Notes under the pieces: model-generated
Seen by the model: the letters and a program-made list of their open reading frames with translations, nothing else
What the model was told of the DNA's origin: nothing
Databases searched by the model: none
Program-made: the position numbers and the translations under genes
Shown: positions 8,197 to 15,408 of the stretch, piece after piece
How positions within the stretch are numbered: the stretch's first letter is position 1
How the letters are laid out: every line of letters starts with the position of its first letter
Assembly (NCBI GenBank): GCA_031554275.1
Contig: JAVBKB010000004.1
Coordinates: forward strand, 1-15,992
Reading direction: 5' to 3'
Length of the DNA: 15,992 bases
From: JAVBKB01 sp031554275
GTDB lineage: Bacteria > Bacillota > Bacilli > JARBTR01

Positions 8197-8448
8197 TAAT
8201 CGTGAAGTAGTCGAACAACTAGCCATTCACAATTATTGTATAAAATTTCTTTCAGAAAAAAGCTTATACAATACCTATGAAATCTAGCTGACTTTTCTAC
8301 CTCTCCCCCTCTCTAAATTGTTTTGAACTACTAAGGAAATTATGTTTAAAACATTTACATATTATAAATATTTCAAACTACCAATATTTTATCATATAAC
8401 ATGGGGCTTAATGCAATACCTAAATTACATTATAAGTATTTTATTTCG

Positions 8449-8465
8449 ACAATAGTTGATATTGT
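8449..8465. promoter_or_regulatory. Candidate operator upstream of namA
   Basis: ACAATA (8449-8454) and TATTGT (8460-8465) form a perfect 6-bp inverted repeat with a 5-bp centre, 11 bp upstream of the namA -35. The size and position suit a dimeric regulator, but a 6-bp A+T-rich repeat can be chance. Confidence 0.3.
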
Positions 8466-8476
8466 ATTTTTGTGGA

Positions 8477-8505
8477 TGTTCATGTATTTTGGACTATGCT
8501 ATACT
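8477..8505 (+). promoter_or_regulatory. namA promoter with extended -10
   Basis: TGCTATACT (8497-8505) is an extended -10 element (TG-N-TATACT); TGTTCA at 8477-8482 is a poor -35 at 17 nt, which an extended -10 tolerates. Transcription would begin near 8512 and the ribosome site GAGGTGATC follows at 8530-8538. Confidence 0.6.
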
Positions 8506-8541
8506 TATAAATGAAATTTTAAAACTTATGAGGTGATCATG

Positions 8542-9555
8542 ATGGGTGCAAAACTATTTGAACCATATTTATTGAAGGAAGTAACTTTGAAGAACAGAAT
8601 TGTAATGGCACCAATGTGTATGTACACTGCAGAAAACGATGGCAAGGTGACAGACTGGCATCTTCAACACTATGCAGCAAGGGCAACTGGACAAGTCGGC
8701 ATGATTATTGTTGAAGCTACTGGTATTGTTCCAGAGGGTCGTATTTCTGAGAATGATCTGGGGTTATGGTCCGACGAGCACATAGAAGGCATGAAACGCC
8801 TTGTGAATTCGATCAAGAGTAACGGAGCAGTGGCTGCCATTCAATTGGCACATGCAGGACGTAAATCTACGACAAGTGGTGACATCTATTCTTCTTCGGC
8901 AGTTCGATTTGACGAAAATTACAAAGTGCCAAAGGAAATGACAATTCCACAAATCAAATCAACAGTACAAGCTTTTCAAGATGCAGCAAAACGGGCTAAA
9001 CAAGCAGGATTTGATGTCATCGAAATTCATGGTGCACATGGCTATCTTCTAAATCAATTCCTAACCCCAGTTGTAAATCAGCGAAAAGATGAATACGGCG
9101 GCGAATCTGAAAACCGCTTTCAATTTCTTAAAGAAGTTGTCTTCGCTGTCAAAGATGTCTGGAGTGGTCCTTTAATGGTTCGTGTTTCTGCAAAGGACTA
9201 TGATGAAAACGGACTAGATGTTAATGACTATGTTGTTTTCAGCAAATGGCTTAGTGAACTAGGTGTTGATCTTATGGACATCAGTAGCGGAGGCGTTCTT
9301 TCCAAACCAGTTGAAGCTTTTCCGAATTACCAAGTGCCATTCAGTGAGAAAATCCGAAGAATAGCGGAAGTTCCAACTGGCACAGTTGGCTTGATTACTA
9401 GTGGTAAGCAAGCAGAAGAGATTCTACAACAGGGTCAAGCAGACCTAATCCTTATTGGACGAGAACTTTTGCGTGATCCATTTTGGCCTCGTTCAGCTGC
9501 ACAAGAGCTAGATGAGAAAATCGAGCCACCAATTCAATATAATCGTGCTTGGTAA
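8542..9555 (+). CDS. namA: NADPH dehydrogenase / old yellow enzyme (YqjM class)
   Basis: A 337-residue FMN enzyme that reduces activated C=C bonds in enals, enones, quinones and nitro compounds with NADPH. It aligns over its whole length with B. subtilis YqjM/NamA (338 residues). Visible class markers: Cys26 and Tyr28 in MAPMCMYT (flavin tuning and substrate contacts), Gln101 in QLAHAGRKS, His163 and His166 in EIHGAHGYL (substrate binding), DEYGG (183-187), the FMN phosphate blocks near GLITSGKQAEEIL and IGRELLRDPFW, and the C-terminal Arg335 in NRAW, equivalent to the YqjM arginine finger that reaches the neighbouring subunit. ATG 8539, one codon earlier, or GTG 8533 are alternative starts; the very long ribosome site GAGGTGATC suits 8539 or 8542. 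The gene stands alone between a divergent transporter and a convergent operon. Confidence 0.95.
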   Translation: MGAKLFEPYLLKEVTLKNRIVMAPMCMYTAENDGKVTDWHLQHYAARATGQVGMIIVEATGIVPEGRISENDLGLWSDEHIEGMKRLVNSIKSNGAVAAIQLAHAGRKSTTSGDIYSSSAVRFDENYKVPKEMTIPQIKSTVQAFQDAAKRAKQAGFDVIEIHGAHGYLLNQFLTPVVNQRKDEYGGESENRFQFLKEVVFAVKDVWSGPLMVRVSAKDYDENGLDVNDYVVFSKWLSELGVDLMDISSGGVLSKPVEAFPNYQVPFSEKIRRIAEVPTGTVGLITSGKQAEEILQQGQADLILIGRELLRDPFWPRSAAQELDEKIEPPIQYNRAW

Positions 9556-9636
9556 GAATGATCGTTGCAAGCGGGTATTGAATCTAGGAATTCATTTGAA
9601 CAATTAAAGATAATATTCAGGAACCGATATGTAATC

Positions 9637-9691
9637 AAAAAAAGGATAGTTCAGCTTCAATTAAATTTGAAGTTGGAATTATCCTTTTTTT
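9637..9691. terminator. Long bidirectional terminator between namA and glmM
   Basis: A stem of about 20 bp (AAAGGATAGTTC... at 9641 onward pairing back from ...GGAATTATCC at 9675-9684), with one bulged G and a few wobbles, is flanked by A7 on the left and T7 on the right. It can end both the namA transcript and the glmM operon transcript coming from the other side. Confidence 0.9.
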
Positions 9692-9748
9692 ATGACTGAG
9701 TCCTTAAGAATTGTTGACGACCCGAAATATTTTTATGGTGATTAATCC

Positions 9749-9772
9749 TAATTGTCGTTTTTGAGACAATTA
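9749..9772. repeat. Short inverted repeat just after the glmM stop
   Basis: TAATTGTC (9749-9756) pairs with GACAATTA (9765-9772) around 8 nt. It follows the glmM stop by 7 nt but is not followed by a T-run on the minus strand, so it may protect the 3' end rather than terminate. Confidence 0.4.
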
Positions 9773-9779
9773 TTACATA

Positions 9780-11123
9780 CTATAAGCCCATCTCTGCTTC
9801 AACTACATCCACAATACGCTGACAACTTTCATCGCACTGGGTTTTATCTGGAGCTTCTACCATAACCCTCACAAGTGGCTCAGTGCCTGAAGGTCGCACT
9901 AGAACACGACCACTTCCATTCATTTCTGCCTCGACCTCAGCTATCACCTTTGCTACCTTATCATTATCCGTCACATGATGTTTGTCATTCACCCGTACAT
10001 TGATTAATTTCTGAGGAAATACCTTCATTTCAGATGCCAGTTCAGATAGCTTTTTCCCAGTTTGCTTCATAATGTTCGCCAACTGCAGCCCGCTAAGAAG
10101 TCCGTCTCCAGTCGTGTTATAATCTAGAAAAATCACATGACCCGACTGCTCGCCCCCAAGATTGTAACCACCTCGGCGCATTTCTTCAACAACATACCGA
10201 TCGCCAACTGCAGTTTGCTGACTTGAAATTCCAGCTACTTCAAGCTGCTTGTAGAAGCCCAAGTTACTCATCACTGTTGAAACAACCGCATCGTTATTTA
10301 GTTTTCCTTGTGTGTGTAAGTATTTTGCACAGATATACATGATTTGATCACCATCGACAATATTACCAGTTTCATCAACAGCAATCATTCTATCAGCATC
10401 ACCATCAAATGCTAGCCCCAAATCTGCCTCTTTCTTCAGTACAAATTCCGCAAGATTCTCTGGGTGAGTAGAACCAACACCCTCATTAATGTTTATACCA
10501 TCTGGCGATGCACCCATTGAAGAGACATTTGCATCTAAATCCGCAAATAAATGTGTCGCTAAGCTTGAGGCGGCACCATTGGCACAGTCCAACGCAATAT
10601 GCATTTCAAGCGATTTTGCTTCAATAGTTGATTTGAGGTAGGCAATATATTTTCGTCCACCTTGCAAATAATCACTGACTGTTCCAAGATTTTTCCCAAT
10701 TGGACGCGGAATCTTTTCTTCGCTCGCCTCCAGATACTTCTCAATTTCCTGCTCTTTGGCATCGGTGAGCTTAAACCCATCTGTTCCAAAGAACTTAATC
10801 CCATTATCACCAAATGGATTGTGAGATGCGGAAATCATAATTCCGCAATTAGCTTGCATAACACGAGTGAGGTAAGCAACCCCTGGTGTTGTAATAACTC
10901 CAAGTCGCATTACATCTGCCCCTATTGACAGAAGACCCGCTATCAAGGCAGCTTCAAGCATTTCACCTGAAATACGAGTGTCTCTACCAATTAGTATTTT
11001 TGGTCGTGAAGTCCCTTTTGTGAGCACATAGCCTCCCGCTCTTCCAAGTTTAAAAGCTAACTCAGGTGTTAAATCTTTATTAGCCTCACCTCTAACACCA
11101 TCTGTACCAAAATATTTGCCCAT
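9780..11123 (-). CDS. glmM: Phosphoglucosamine mutase GlmM
   Basis: A 447-residue cytoplasmic enzyme converting glucosamine-6-phosphate to glucosamine-1-phosphate for UDP-GlcNAc and peptidoglycan. The start MGKYFGTDGVRG is the family N-terminus and has GGAGAG upstream at good spacing. Catalytic phosphoserine Ser100 is in SASHNP (98-103), the metal loop is DGDADR (240-245), the sugar-binding loop GEQSGH (324-329) and the phosphate-binding loop RPSGTEP (410-416). All are intact and the length is normal (about 448). It follows cdaR by 138 nt in the conserved cdaA-cdaR-glmM order. In Bacillus, Listeria and Lactococcus GlmM binds CdaA and lowers its activity; that interaction is known from relatives, not visible here. 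Unlike B. subtilis, no glmS or glmS ribozyme follows: the operon ends here. Confidence 0.97.
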   Translation of the reverse strand: MGKYFGTDGVRGEANKDLTPELAFKLGRAGGYVLTKGTSRPKILIGRDTRISGEMLEAALIAGLLSIGADVMRLGVITTPGVAYLTRVMQANCGIMISASHNPFGDNGIKFFGTDGFKLTDAKEQEIEKYLEASEEKIPRPIGKNLGTVSDYLQGGRKYIAYLKSTIEAKSLEMHIALDCANGAASSLATHLFADLDANVSSMGASPDGININEGVGSTHPENLAEFVLKKEADLGLAFDGDADRMIAVDETGNIVDGDQIMYICAKYLHTQGKLNNDAVVSTVMSNLGFYKQLEVAGISSQQTAVGDRYVVEEMRRGGYNLGGEQSGHVIFLDYNTTGDGLLSGLQLANIMKQTGKKLSELASEMKVFPQKLINVRVNDKHHVTDNDKVAKVIAEVEAEMNGSGRVLVRPSGTEPLVRVMVEAPDKTQCDESCQRIVDVVEAEMGL

Positions 11124-11144
11124 GTTTTTCTCTCTCCAATTCTT

Positions 11145-11173
11145 ATTCTATCAAAGTGAATTTATCATTTAAA
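11145..11173 (-). promoter_or_regulatory. Possible internal promoter for glmM
   Basis: On the minus strand TTTAAA (11173-11168) and TAGAAT (11150-11145) are 17 nt apart in the 138-nt gap between cdaR and glmM. Transcription would start near 11138, just before the ribosome site. The gap is large for an operon, which makes a separate promoter plausible, but the -35 is weak. Confidence 0.35.
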
Positions 11174-11261
11174 ACTTAACAGCGATCTAGAAAATCATCA
11201 ACTTCAACATTACCTTACTTACACTGTTGCAAAATTATAGATAAGCGACAAAATAGTGTTC

Positions 11262-12479
11262 CTACTTTTTCGAAACAATGACTTCCATTTGCGCGTTAGA
11301 AATGTTGCAAGTTGAATTCTCTGGTCCCTTCACAACAAGCGGAACCTGATGTGTGCCAACCACTAGATCTTTGGCGTCATATGTTACCACAAGGTCACTA
11401 GCTTGGATCTGATTTAGAAGTGTTTCAGTACCACTCACAACAACCTCTACTGTTCCCCCATTTGGATAACTCGCAAGTAAACCATCATCTAGGTTCAAAG
11501 GACTAACTGGTACACCAGAATAAGTCTTTGATACTATCGCGCTTACTTTGATTTTCACTGTGATCTTCGAAAATGATAGGAATTCTGCATTCTTTGAAAC
11601 GTTCAATGTTGCTTGATATTCAGTAGTTTCAGTTACATGAGAAAGGTCTATCGGAACTTTAATTTCCGAAATATCTCTCAGTACACTTAGCTTGCCATAC
11701 ACATTGACTTTTGTTTCACTCAATGAAATGCTTTCCAATACCAATCCATCTGGCAACTTTCCGCTAACTTCTGTGTTGATAGGCACCGTTTTTGAAGGTG
11801 GGGTCACTTTAATATCCACTGATACTTTCGCTGGTGTTATGGTGACGTCTAATGGCTTCCCTGCTTCATCTACTGCCACAACTCTAGCATCCCTCTTGAC
11901 ATCAGATGAGATTACATCCTTCGAATCCAAAACTGCAATAACAGATGAGATTTTGCTCATTTGATCCTTGCCACCAACAATCGATACCTTATCTGGTGAA
12001 GTAGTGACCTCTTCTATTTTGTAGCCCTCTTCCAAACTAATTTTGTTTTCCTTCACTGTAACGTTATGCTCAACAGTAATTCTTTCTTGAACATTAATGG
12101 CTACTTCTGCTGGTGTAACCTCCGCAGTTAATTTATCAGACAAATTATTGATTTTTACTTCCACTTTCTGCTCACCAATTGCAGGATCATTCAATTCAAT
12201 GACCGCCTGAAAATCGCGCAAAGTTACCGCAGAGACAACAAGACTTTTGGGACCGCTAATTCGTACATTTACTTTTTCGGGCGCTCCCGTGACAATATAG
12301 TTCTCAGTATCGTAAATTAATTCGACAGGGATATTCTCTGCGACATTATCGTCGTTTGAGGAGATTACATTCCTTGCCGTTTCCCCAAGTTTTGAATCGC
12401 TAACTTGGATAAAAAGAAAAACAGATAACAAAAGCGCAAATATGTTCAACACGATCGGTTTATTGAGGAAGTTATCCAT
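11262..12479 (-). CDS. cdaR: CdaR (YbbR-domain) regulator of c-di-AMP synthase
   Basis: A 405-residue membrane-anchored protein from ATG 12479. One N-terminal membrane helix (about residues 7-26, PIVLNIFALLLSVFLFIQVS) is followed by repeated extracytoplasmic YbbR domains, probably four (roughly 40-120, 125-210, 215-295, 300-400), each with the recurrent pattern of a beta strand, P-x-K/T-V-x-V/I and a short hairpin (examples: SPDKVSIVGG, SETKVNVYG, APEKVNVRISG). CdaR contacts CdaA at the membrane and modulates it, linking c-di-AMP level to the envelope. An in-frame ATG 36 nt earlier (12515) lies inside cdaA; 12479 is preferred because GGGGAGAAAG precedes it and the membrane helix follows directly. 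It overlaps the end of cdaA by 8 nt (ATGGATAA), which suggests translational coupling. Confidence 0.92.
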   Translation of the reverse strand: MDNFLNKPIVLNIFALLLSVFLFIQVSDSKLGETARNVISSNDDNVAENIPVELIYDTENYIVTGAPEKVNVRISGPKSLVVSAVTLRDFQAVIELNDPAIGEQKVEVKINNLSDKLTAEVTPAEVAINVQERITVEHNVTVKENKISLEEGYKIEEVTTSPDKVSIVGGKDQMSKISSVIAVLDSKDVISSDVKRDARVVAVDEAGKPLDVTITPAKVSVDIKVTPPSKTVPINTEVSGKLPDGLVLESISLSETKVNVYGKLSVLRDISEIKVPIDLSHVTETTEYQATLNVSKNAEFLSFSKITVKIKVSAIVSKTYSGVPVSPLNLDDGLLASYPNGGTVEVVVSGTETLLNQIQASDLVVTYDAKDLVVGTHQVPLVVKGPENSTCNISNAQMEVIVSKK

Positions 12480-13293
12480 TCTTTCTCCCCCCCCACTTCC
12501 AAAATGGGCTTTCATTTGAACTTACTTGAATCAATTCCAATTTCAGCATCGACTCCAAATTATCCAATTCTAAGTCCCGATGCAATACTCCACTTTTCGT
12601 CAATGAAACCTCACCGGTCTCCTCTGAAACAATGATCGTAATCGAATCAGACACTTCGCTTAATCCAATCGCAGCCCGGTGTCTAGTTCCAAGTTCCTTT
12701 GATATTAATTGATCTTCCGAAAGAGGCAAGTAGCAACCAGCTGCAGCGACCTGATGATTTTGTAGAATGACTGCACCATCATGTAAAGGTGTATTCGGAA
12801 TGAAAATGTTAATCAGCAATTGCGAAGTGATATCTCCCTTGATAGAAATTCCGCTCTCAATAAAGCTATCTAAACTGGATTGTTGCTCTATCGCAATCAA
12901 TGCACCAATTCGTCGCTTTGACATATAACTCACTGCAGCAATAATATCTTTAATATTCTTTTCGATCTGTGATAATTCACCTTGAACTGATCTTGAAAAA
13001 AACTTCGCTCGTCCCAGCTCTTCCAATGCCTTTCTAATCTCAGGTTGAAAAATGATAATAACAGCGAGTATCCCCCACTTGATTAATTCATTTGTCAAAG
13101 TTTCCAGCATGCTTAATTTAAAAACACTACTGAATCCCTTTATCAGTAAAATTACAATAAAACCTTTCAGTAGCTGAACGGCTTTCGAGCCTCTAATCAC
13201 CATTAATAAGCGATAAATAATAAACCAAACAACTAGGATATCCACAAAACTAATCAGGATGTCTACAAACGTGTAGTCTTCAAATAATGACAA
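12472..13293 (-). CDS. cdaA: Diadenylate cyclase CdaA (c-di-AMP synthase)
   Basis: From TTG at 13293 the protein has 273 residues, the same length as B. subtilis CdaA. It condenses two ATP into c-di-AMP at the membrane. Three membrane helices occupy about residues 12-30, 38-56 and 72-84 (VDILVVWFIIYRLLMVIRG, VQLLKGFIVILLIKGF, WGILAVIIIFQPE), followed by the DAC domain with DGA (172-174) in TPLHDGAV and RHR (204-206) in LGTRHRAAIG. The frame stays open back to an ATG at 13401, but that position is upstream of the inferred transcription start (about 13347), and AGAGGGGG lies 7 nt before TTG 13293. TTG 13299 is a less likely alternative. It is the first gene of the cdaA-cdaR-glmM operon and divergent from the LCP gene. 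Confidence 0.93.
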   Translation of the reverse strand: MSLFEDYTFVDILISFVDILVVWFIIYRLLMVIRGSKAVQLLKGFIVILLIKGFSSVFKLSMLETLTNELIKWGILAVIIIFQPEIRKALEELGRAKFFSRSVQGELSQIEKNIKDIIAAVSYMSKRRIGALIAIEQQSSLDSFIESGISIKGDITSQLLINIFIPNTPLHDGAVILQNHQVAAAGCYLPLSEDQLISKELGTRHRAAIGLSEVSDSITIIVSEETGEVSLTKSGVLHRDLELDNLESMLKLELIQVSSNESPFWKWGGRKNG

Positions 13294-13353
13294 CGACAAT
13301 CCCCCTCTAAGCCCCGTGTTTTTACTAATAATCAATATACTTCTACGCAAATA

Positions 13354-13381
13354 ATTATACCCTAAAATAATAACTAGTAAA
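13354..13381 (-). promoter_or_regulatory. Promoter of the cdaA-cdaR-glmM operon
   Basis: On the minus strand TTTACT (13381-13376) and a perfect TATAAT (13359-13354) are 16 nt apart. Transcription would start near 13347, about 54 nt before the TTG start of cdaA. Confidence 0.7.
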
Positions 13382-13476
13382 GCGGATTTTAGGCTTTTCA
13401 ACTTTACAGGTACCTTTGATTTTCTATAAATTATTAAATGTTGGTAAAAACTATAGCGAAATTGTGTTTTTTTTTG

Positions 13477-13482
13477 TATACT
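13477..13482 (+). promoter_or_regulatory. Possible -10 element of the LCP gene
   Basis: TATACT lies 27 nt before the start codon, after a run of T. No acceptable -35 was found at 16-18 nt, so only the -10 is proposed. Confidence 0.35.
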
Positions 13483-13508
13483 TTTTAAATAGGTATGGAG
13501 GTATTTAT

Positions 13509-14597
13509 ATGGAAGAAGATAATCAAACTATTCAGAGTTCACTGAAAAATCGTACAAAAAAGAAAAGAATAATTATTATCATTCTATCTATTCTTTCAAT
13601 ATTTTTAGTTATAGGCACTGTTTATGGAATTAGCTTTTATGACAAATTGAAGAAAACTGGGGAGAAAATCCTGATTGATGTTGAGGCTCCGAAAGTAGAC
13701 CTTGGTCTTCCTGAAGAGAAACTAGAACCAATTACAGTGCTTTTACTAGGAGTTGATGTTCGTAAACCAGCAGATCAAAAACGTGATGATACAGTCGGAG
13801 ATGTCGGACGTACCGATACAATGATTCTAGTAACGATCAACCCCCAGACTAAGACAACTAAGATGGTCAGCGTTCCACGGGATATCCGTGTTCAATTACA
13901 GGGTAGAAAAGACTTCCAGAAGATCAATTCCGCTTACACATTTTCTGAAGTGAAAGTAAAAGGATCTGGTCCACAAGGTACCATTGCCCAATTAAACGAA
14001 ATGTTTGGCACAACAATAAATTATGTGGTTCAGATAAATTTTGAAGGCTTTGCTGAATTTGTTGACGCAGTTGGTGGTGTGACAGTTAATAATGAGAAGC
14101 AATTTACTTATTACTATGAATTTGCAAAAGGGGAAATATCCCTTAATGGTGATCAAGCGCTTATCTATGTAAGAATGAGAAAGATGGATGTCTTGGATGA
14201 TGTTGGTCGAACAGCTAGACAAAGACAAGTCATCGAAGCAATCATCGATAAAACCAGTGGACTATCTCTTGCAACAAATTATAGTGAAATCTTCGATGCA
14301 GTGGGAAATAACCTGAAAACTAACCTAACAATTAGTCAAATATTTGATCTTCAAAAGAAGTATCGACCATCTACAGAAAGTATTGAAGAGGTTGTAGTAA
14401 ACACGACAGAAGCGTCTATTGATGAGCCAAATGATCCTTACAATTTTCCAATACTCTATCAAAGATTAGCCTATGAAGAAAGAATGAGAATTGCTAATCT
14501 CCTAAGAGAGCATATTGGATTGGAACCATTCAATACAAGTAATTTCCCGAAAAATGCTGATGAATTGGACCAAGACAAAGAAAAAAAACAAAAATAA
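13509..14597 (+). CDS. LytR-CpsA-Psr (LCP) family protein, wall-polymer ligase
   Basis: A 362-residue type II membrane protein. LCP enzymes move wall teichoic acid or other anionic polymers from undecaprenyl-phosphate carriers to peptidoglycan on the outer face of the membrane. A basic N-terminus (KNRTKKKR) precedes one membrane helix (about 21-44), then the LCP domain (about 75-250): LLLGVDVR (78-85), GRTDTMILVTI (100-110; Arg101, Asp103), SVPRDIRV (121-128; Arg124, Asp125), KINSAY (138-143), and YVRMRKMDVLDDVGRTARQRQ (220-240) with Arg222, Arg224, Asp231 and Arg234. These charged residues bind the pyrophosphate lipid in the family. GGAGG stands 7 nt before ATG 13509; an upstream in-frame ATG (13416) lacks this. 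The C-terminus is short and lysine-rich. It cannot be assigned to TagT, TagU or TagV specifically. Confidence 0.93.
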   Translation: MEEDNQTIQSSLKNRTKKKRIIIIILSILSIFLVIGTVYGISFYDKLKKTGEKILIDVEAPKVDLGLPEEKLEPITVLLLGVDVRKPADQKRDDTVGDVGRTDTMILVTINPQTKTTKMVSVPRDIRVQLQGRKDFQKINSAYTFSEVKVKGSGPQGTIAQLNEMFGTTINYVVQINFEGFAEFVDAVGGVTVNNEKQFTYYYEFAKGEISLNGDQALIYVRMRKMDVLDDVGRTARQRQVIEAIIDKTSGLSLATNYSEIFDAVGNNLKTNLTISQIFDLQKKYRPSTESIEEVVVNTTEASIDEPNDPYNFPILYQRLAYEERMRIANLLREHIGLEPFNTSNFPKNADELDQDKEKKQK

Positions 14598-14632
14598 ATC
14601 TTAGCTCAAGATAGAGCTTATAAATCTTACAC

Positions 14633-14673
14633 TGGATCCCTCACTATTATTTAGGGGGGGATCCATAGTTTTT
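14633..14673 (+). terminator. Terminator of the LCP gene
   Basis: TGGATCCCTC (14633-14642) pairs with GGGGGATCCA region (14656-14665) through ten positions, one a wobble, around a 13-nt loop; TAGTTTTT follows. Confidence 0.85.
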
Positions 14674-14811
14674 AGGATTTTCAGTCTCTCCAAAGGGTAT
14701 TAGGTTTTTCCTTGAACGGACAGCAAGAAAACTAAACCGTTCATGTGATTGCGAGGAACAAGTACTTAAAGTTAATCTCTGCTTCGCATGACCGAAATTT
14801 CAACTTCTCAC

Positions 14812-14840
14812 TTGCTATCTGATGATCTCTCATTTATAAT
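14812..14840 (+). promoter_or_regulatory. tRNA-Ala promoter
   Basis: TTGCTA (14812-14817) and a perfect TATAAT (14835-14840) are 17 nt apart, ending 13 nt before the first base of the tRNA. Confidence 0.8.
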
Positions 14841-14853
14841 ACAATCATGTTTC

Positions 14854-14926
14854 GGGGCATTAGCTCAGCTGGGAGAGTGTTTGGCTGGCAGCCAAAAGGT
14901 CAGGGGTTCGAACCCCCTATGCTCCA
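14854..14926 (+). tRNA. tRNA-Ala (anticodon GGC)
   Basis: The cloverleaf folds fully: acceptor GGGGCAT/ATGCTCC (one G-T), D stem GCTC/GAGT, anticodon stem TTTGG/CCAAA with loop CTGGCAG and anticodon GGC at 14887-14889, T arm AGGGG-TTCGAAC-CCCCT, discriminator A at 14926. The CCA end is not encoded. It has its own promoter and terminator and is a single-gene unit. Confidence 0.96.
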
Positions 14927-14938
14927 TAGTCTTTTTTT

Positions 14939-14970
14939 GCAGTGTTACCTCATTGGTAATGCTGCTTTTT
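14939..14970 (+). terminator. Terminator after tRNA-Ala
   Basis: GCAGTGTTACC (14939-14949) pairs with GGTAATGCTGC (14955-14965) over 11 positions, two of them wobbles, around TCATT, then TTTTT. A T7 run (14932-14938) lies between tRNA and hairpin. Confidence 0.9.
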
Positions 14971-15107
14971 CGTTGTCCGAAAATCTGAGCTACAAGTACC
15001 TAAATTCTAAATTCACAAAATAAAATTCCGAAATATTACAAGATCAAGAACCAAGTGCTCGAACAATTTGCTGTAATTCCCCAAGTCAGTTGTAAGACTC
15101 ATTGTTT

Positions 15108-15150
15108 ACAAAAAAAGTGTGCATCATTCTTTCGAATAACACACACTTTT
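15108..15150 (-). terminator. Terminator of the tRNA-Thr/Tyr unit
   Basis: On the minus strand AAAAGTGTG...TTATTC and GAAT...CACACTTTT form a 17-position stem, four of them wobbles, capped by a GAAA tetraloop (15130-15133 on plus). A T-run follows (plus A 15110-15116). It starts 16 nt after the CCA of tRNA-Tyr. Confidence 0.9.
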
Positions 15151-15165
15151 GTATTGTTTATTAAA

Positions 15166-15249
15166 TGGTGGAAGGGGGCGGATTCGAACCGCCGAACCCG
15201 AAGGAACGGAGTTACAGTCCGTCGCGTTTAGCCTCTTCGCTACCCTTCC
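15166..15249 (-). tRNA. tRNA-Tyr (anticodon GTA)
   Basis: A class II tRNA with a long variable arm. Acceptor GGAAGGG/CCCTTCC, anticodon stem ACGGA/TCCGT with loop CTGTAAC (anticodon GTA, plus 15213-15215), variable arm TCCTTCGGGTTC, T arm GGCGG-TTCGAAT-CCGCC, discriminator A at 15169. The CCA end is encoded (15168-15166). It is 8 nt downstream of tRNA-Thr in one transcript. Confidence 0.97.
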
Positions 15250-15257
15250 AAGTTGAA

Positions 15258-15330
15258 AGCTTCCAATCAGATTCGAACTGACGACCTCTTCCTTACCATG
15301 GAAGTGCTCTACCGACTGAGCTAAGGAAGC
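15258..15330 (-). tRNA. tRNA-Thr (anticodon GGT)
   Basis: Acceptor GCTTCCT/TGGAAGC, D stem GCTC/GAGC, anticodon stem CTTCC/GGAAG with loop ATGGTAA (anticodon GGT, plus 15295-15297), T arm GTCAG-TTCGAAT-CTGAT, discriminator T at 15258. The innermost acceptor pair (position 7 with 66) is T-T, a mismatch. CCA is not encoded. It is the first gene of the Thr-Tyr unit. Confidence 0.95.
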
Positions 15331-15345
15331 ATGAGAACGAGTTTT

Positions 15346-15374
15346 ATCTTATCGAAAATTCACTTTTAAGTCAA
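15346..15374 (-). promoter_or_regulatory. Promoter of the tRNA-Thr/Tyr unit
   Basis: On the minus strand TTGACT (15374-15369) and TAAGAT (15351-15346) are separated by exactly 17 nt, and the tRNA-Thr starts 15 nt after the -10. Confidence 0.88.
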
Positions 15375-15379
15375 TCACT

Positions 15380-15408
15380 TGAATACTGCTTGTCTTCTAA
15401 TCATAAAA
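15380..15408 (+). promoter_or_regulatory. Candidate forespore/mother-cell sigma (SigG/SigE-like) promoter of the PdaB-like gene
   Basis: TGAATA (15380-15385) and CATAAAA (15402-15408), 16 nt apart, resemble the SigG (TGAATA / CATACTA) and SigE (ATA / CATACAAT) patterns. Transcription would start around 15415, just before the ribosome site. No SigA-type promoter was seen. The -10 overlaps a perfect hairpin, so either reading may be partly chance. Confidence 0.35.

Larger units (their letters stand above)
8227..8538. other. Divergent intergenic region between dctA-like gene and namA
   Basis: This A+T-rich stretch has no coding frame I trust. It holds the namA promoter (8477-8505), an inverted repeat ACAATA-N5-TATTGT (8449-8465) and the near-palindrome ATGTTTAAAACAT (8342-8354). 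No strong promoter for the dctA-like gene was found; TTGCAT with a GATAAA 17 nt later on the minus strand (around 8420-8390) is a weak possibility that would leave a leader of about 180 nt. Confidence 0.5.
14598..14853. other. Non-coding spacer between LCP gene and tRNA-Ala
   Basis: Apart from the LCP terminator and tRNA-Ala promoter it holds an inverted repeat TGAACGG/CCGTTCA (14713-14719 / 14737-14743) and a motif ACAAGTACTTAAA (14758-14770) that recurs with one change beyond the tRNA at 14992-15004. No gene was seen. Confidence 0.5.

Noticed and set aside
9749..9772. Hairpin after glmM considered as a glmS ribozyme remnant
   Set aside because: It is a single 8-bp stem without any ribozyme core, and no glmS follows.
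14713..14743. Inverted repeat TGAACGG / CCGTTCA considered as a terminator or riboswitch
   Set aside because: The loop is 17 nt, no T-run follows and no known riboswitch core is present.
14788..14988. Open frame of 66 codons on the plus strand
   Set aside because: It runs through the whole tRNA-Ala gene and its promoter.
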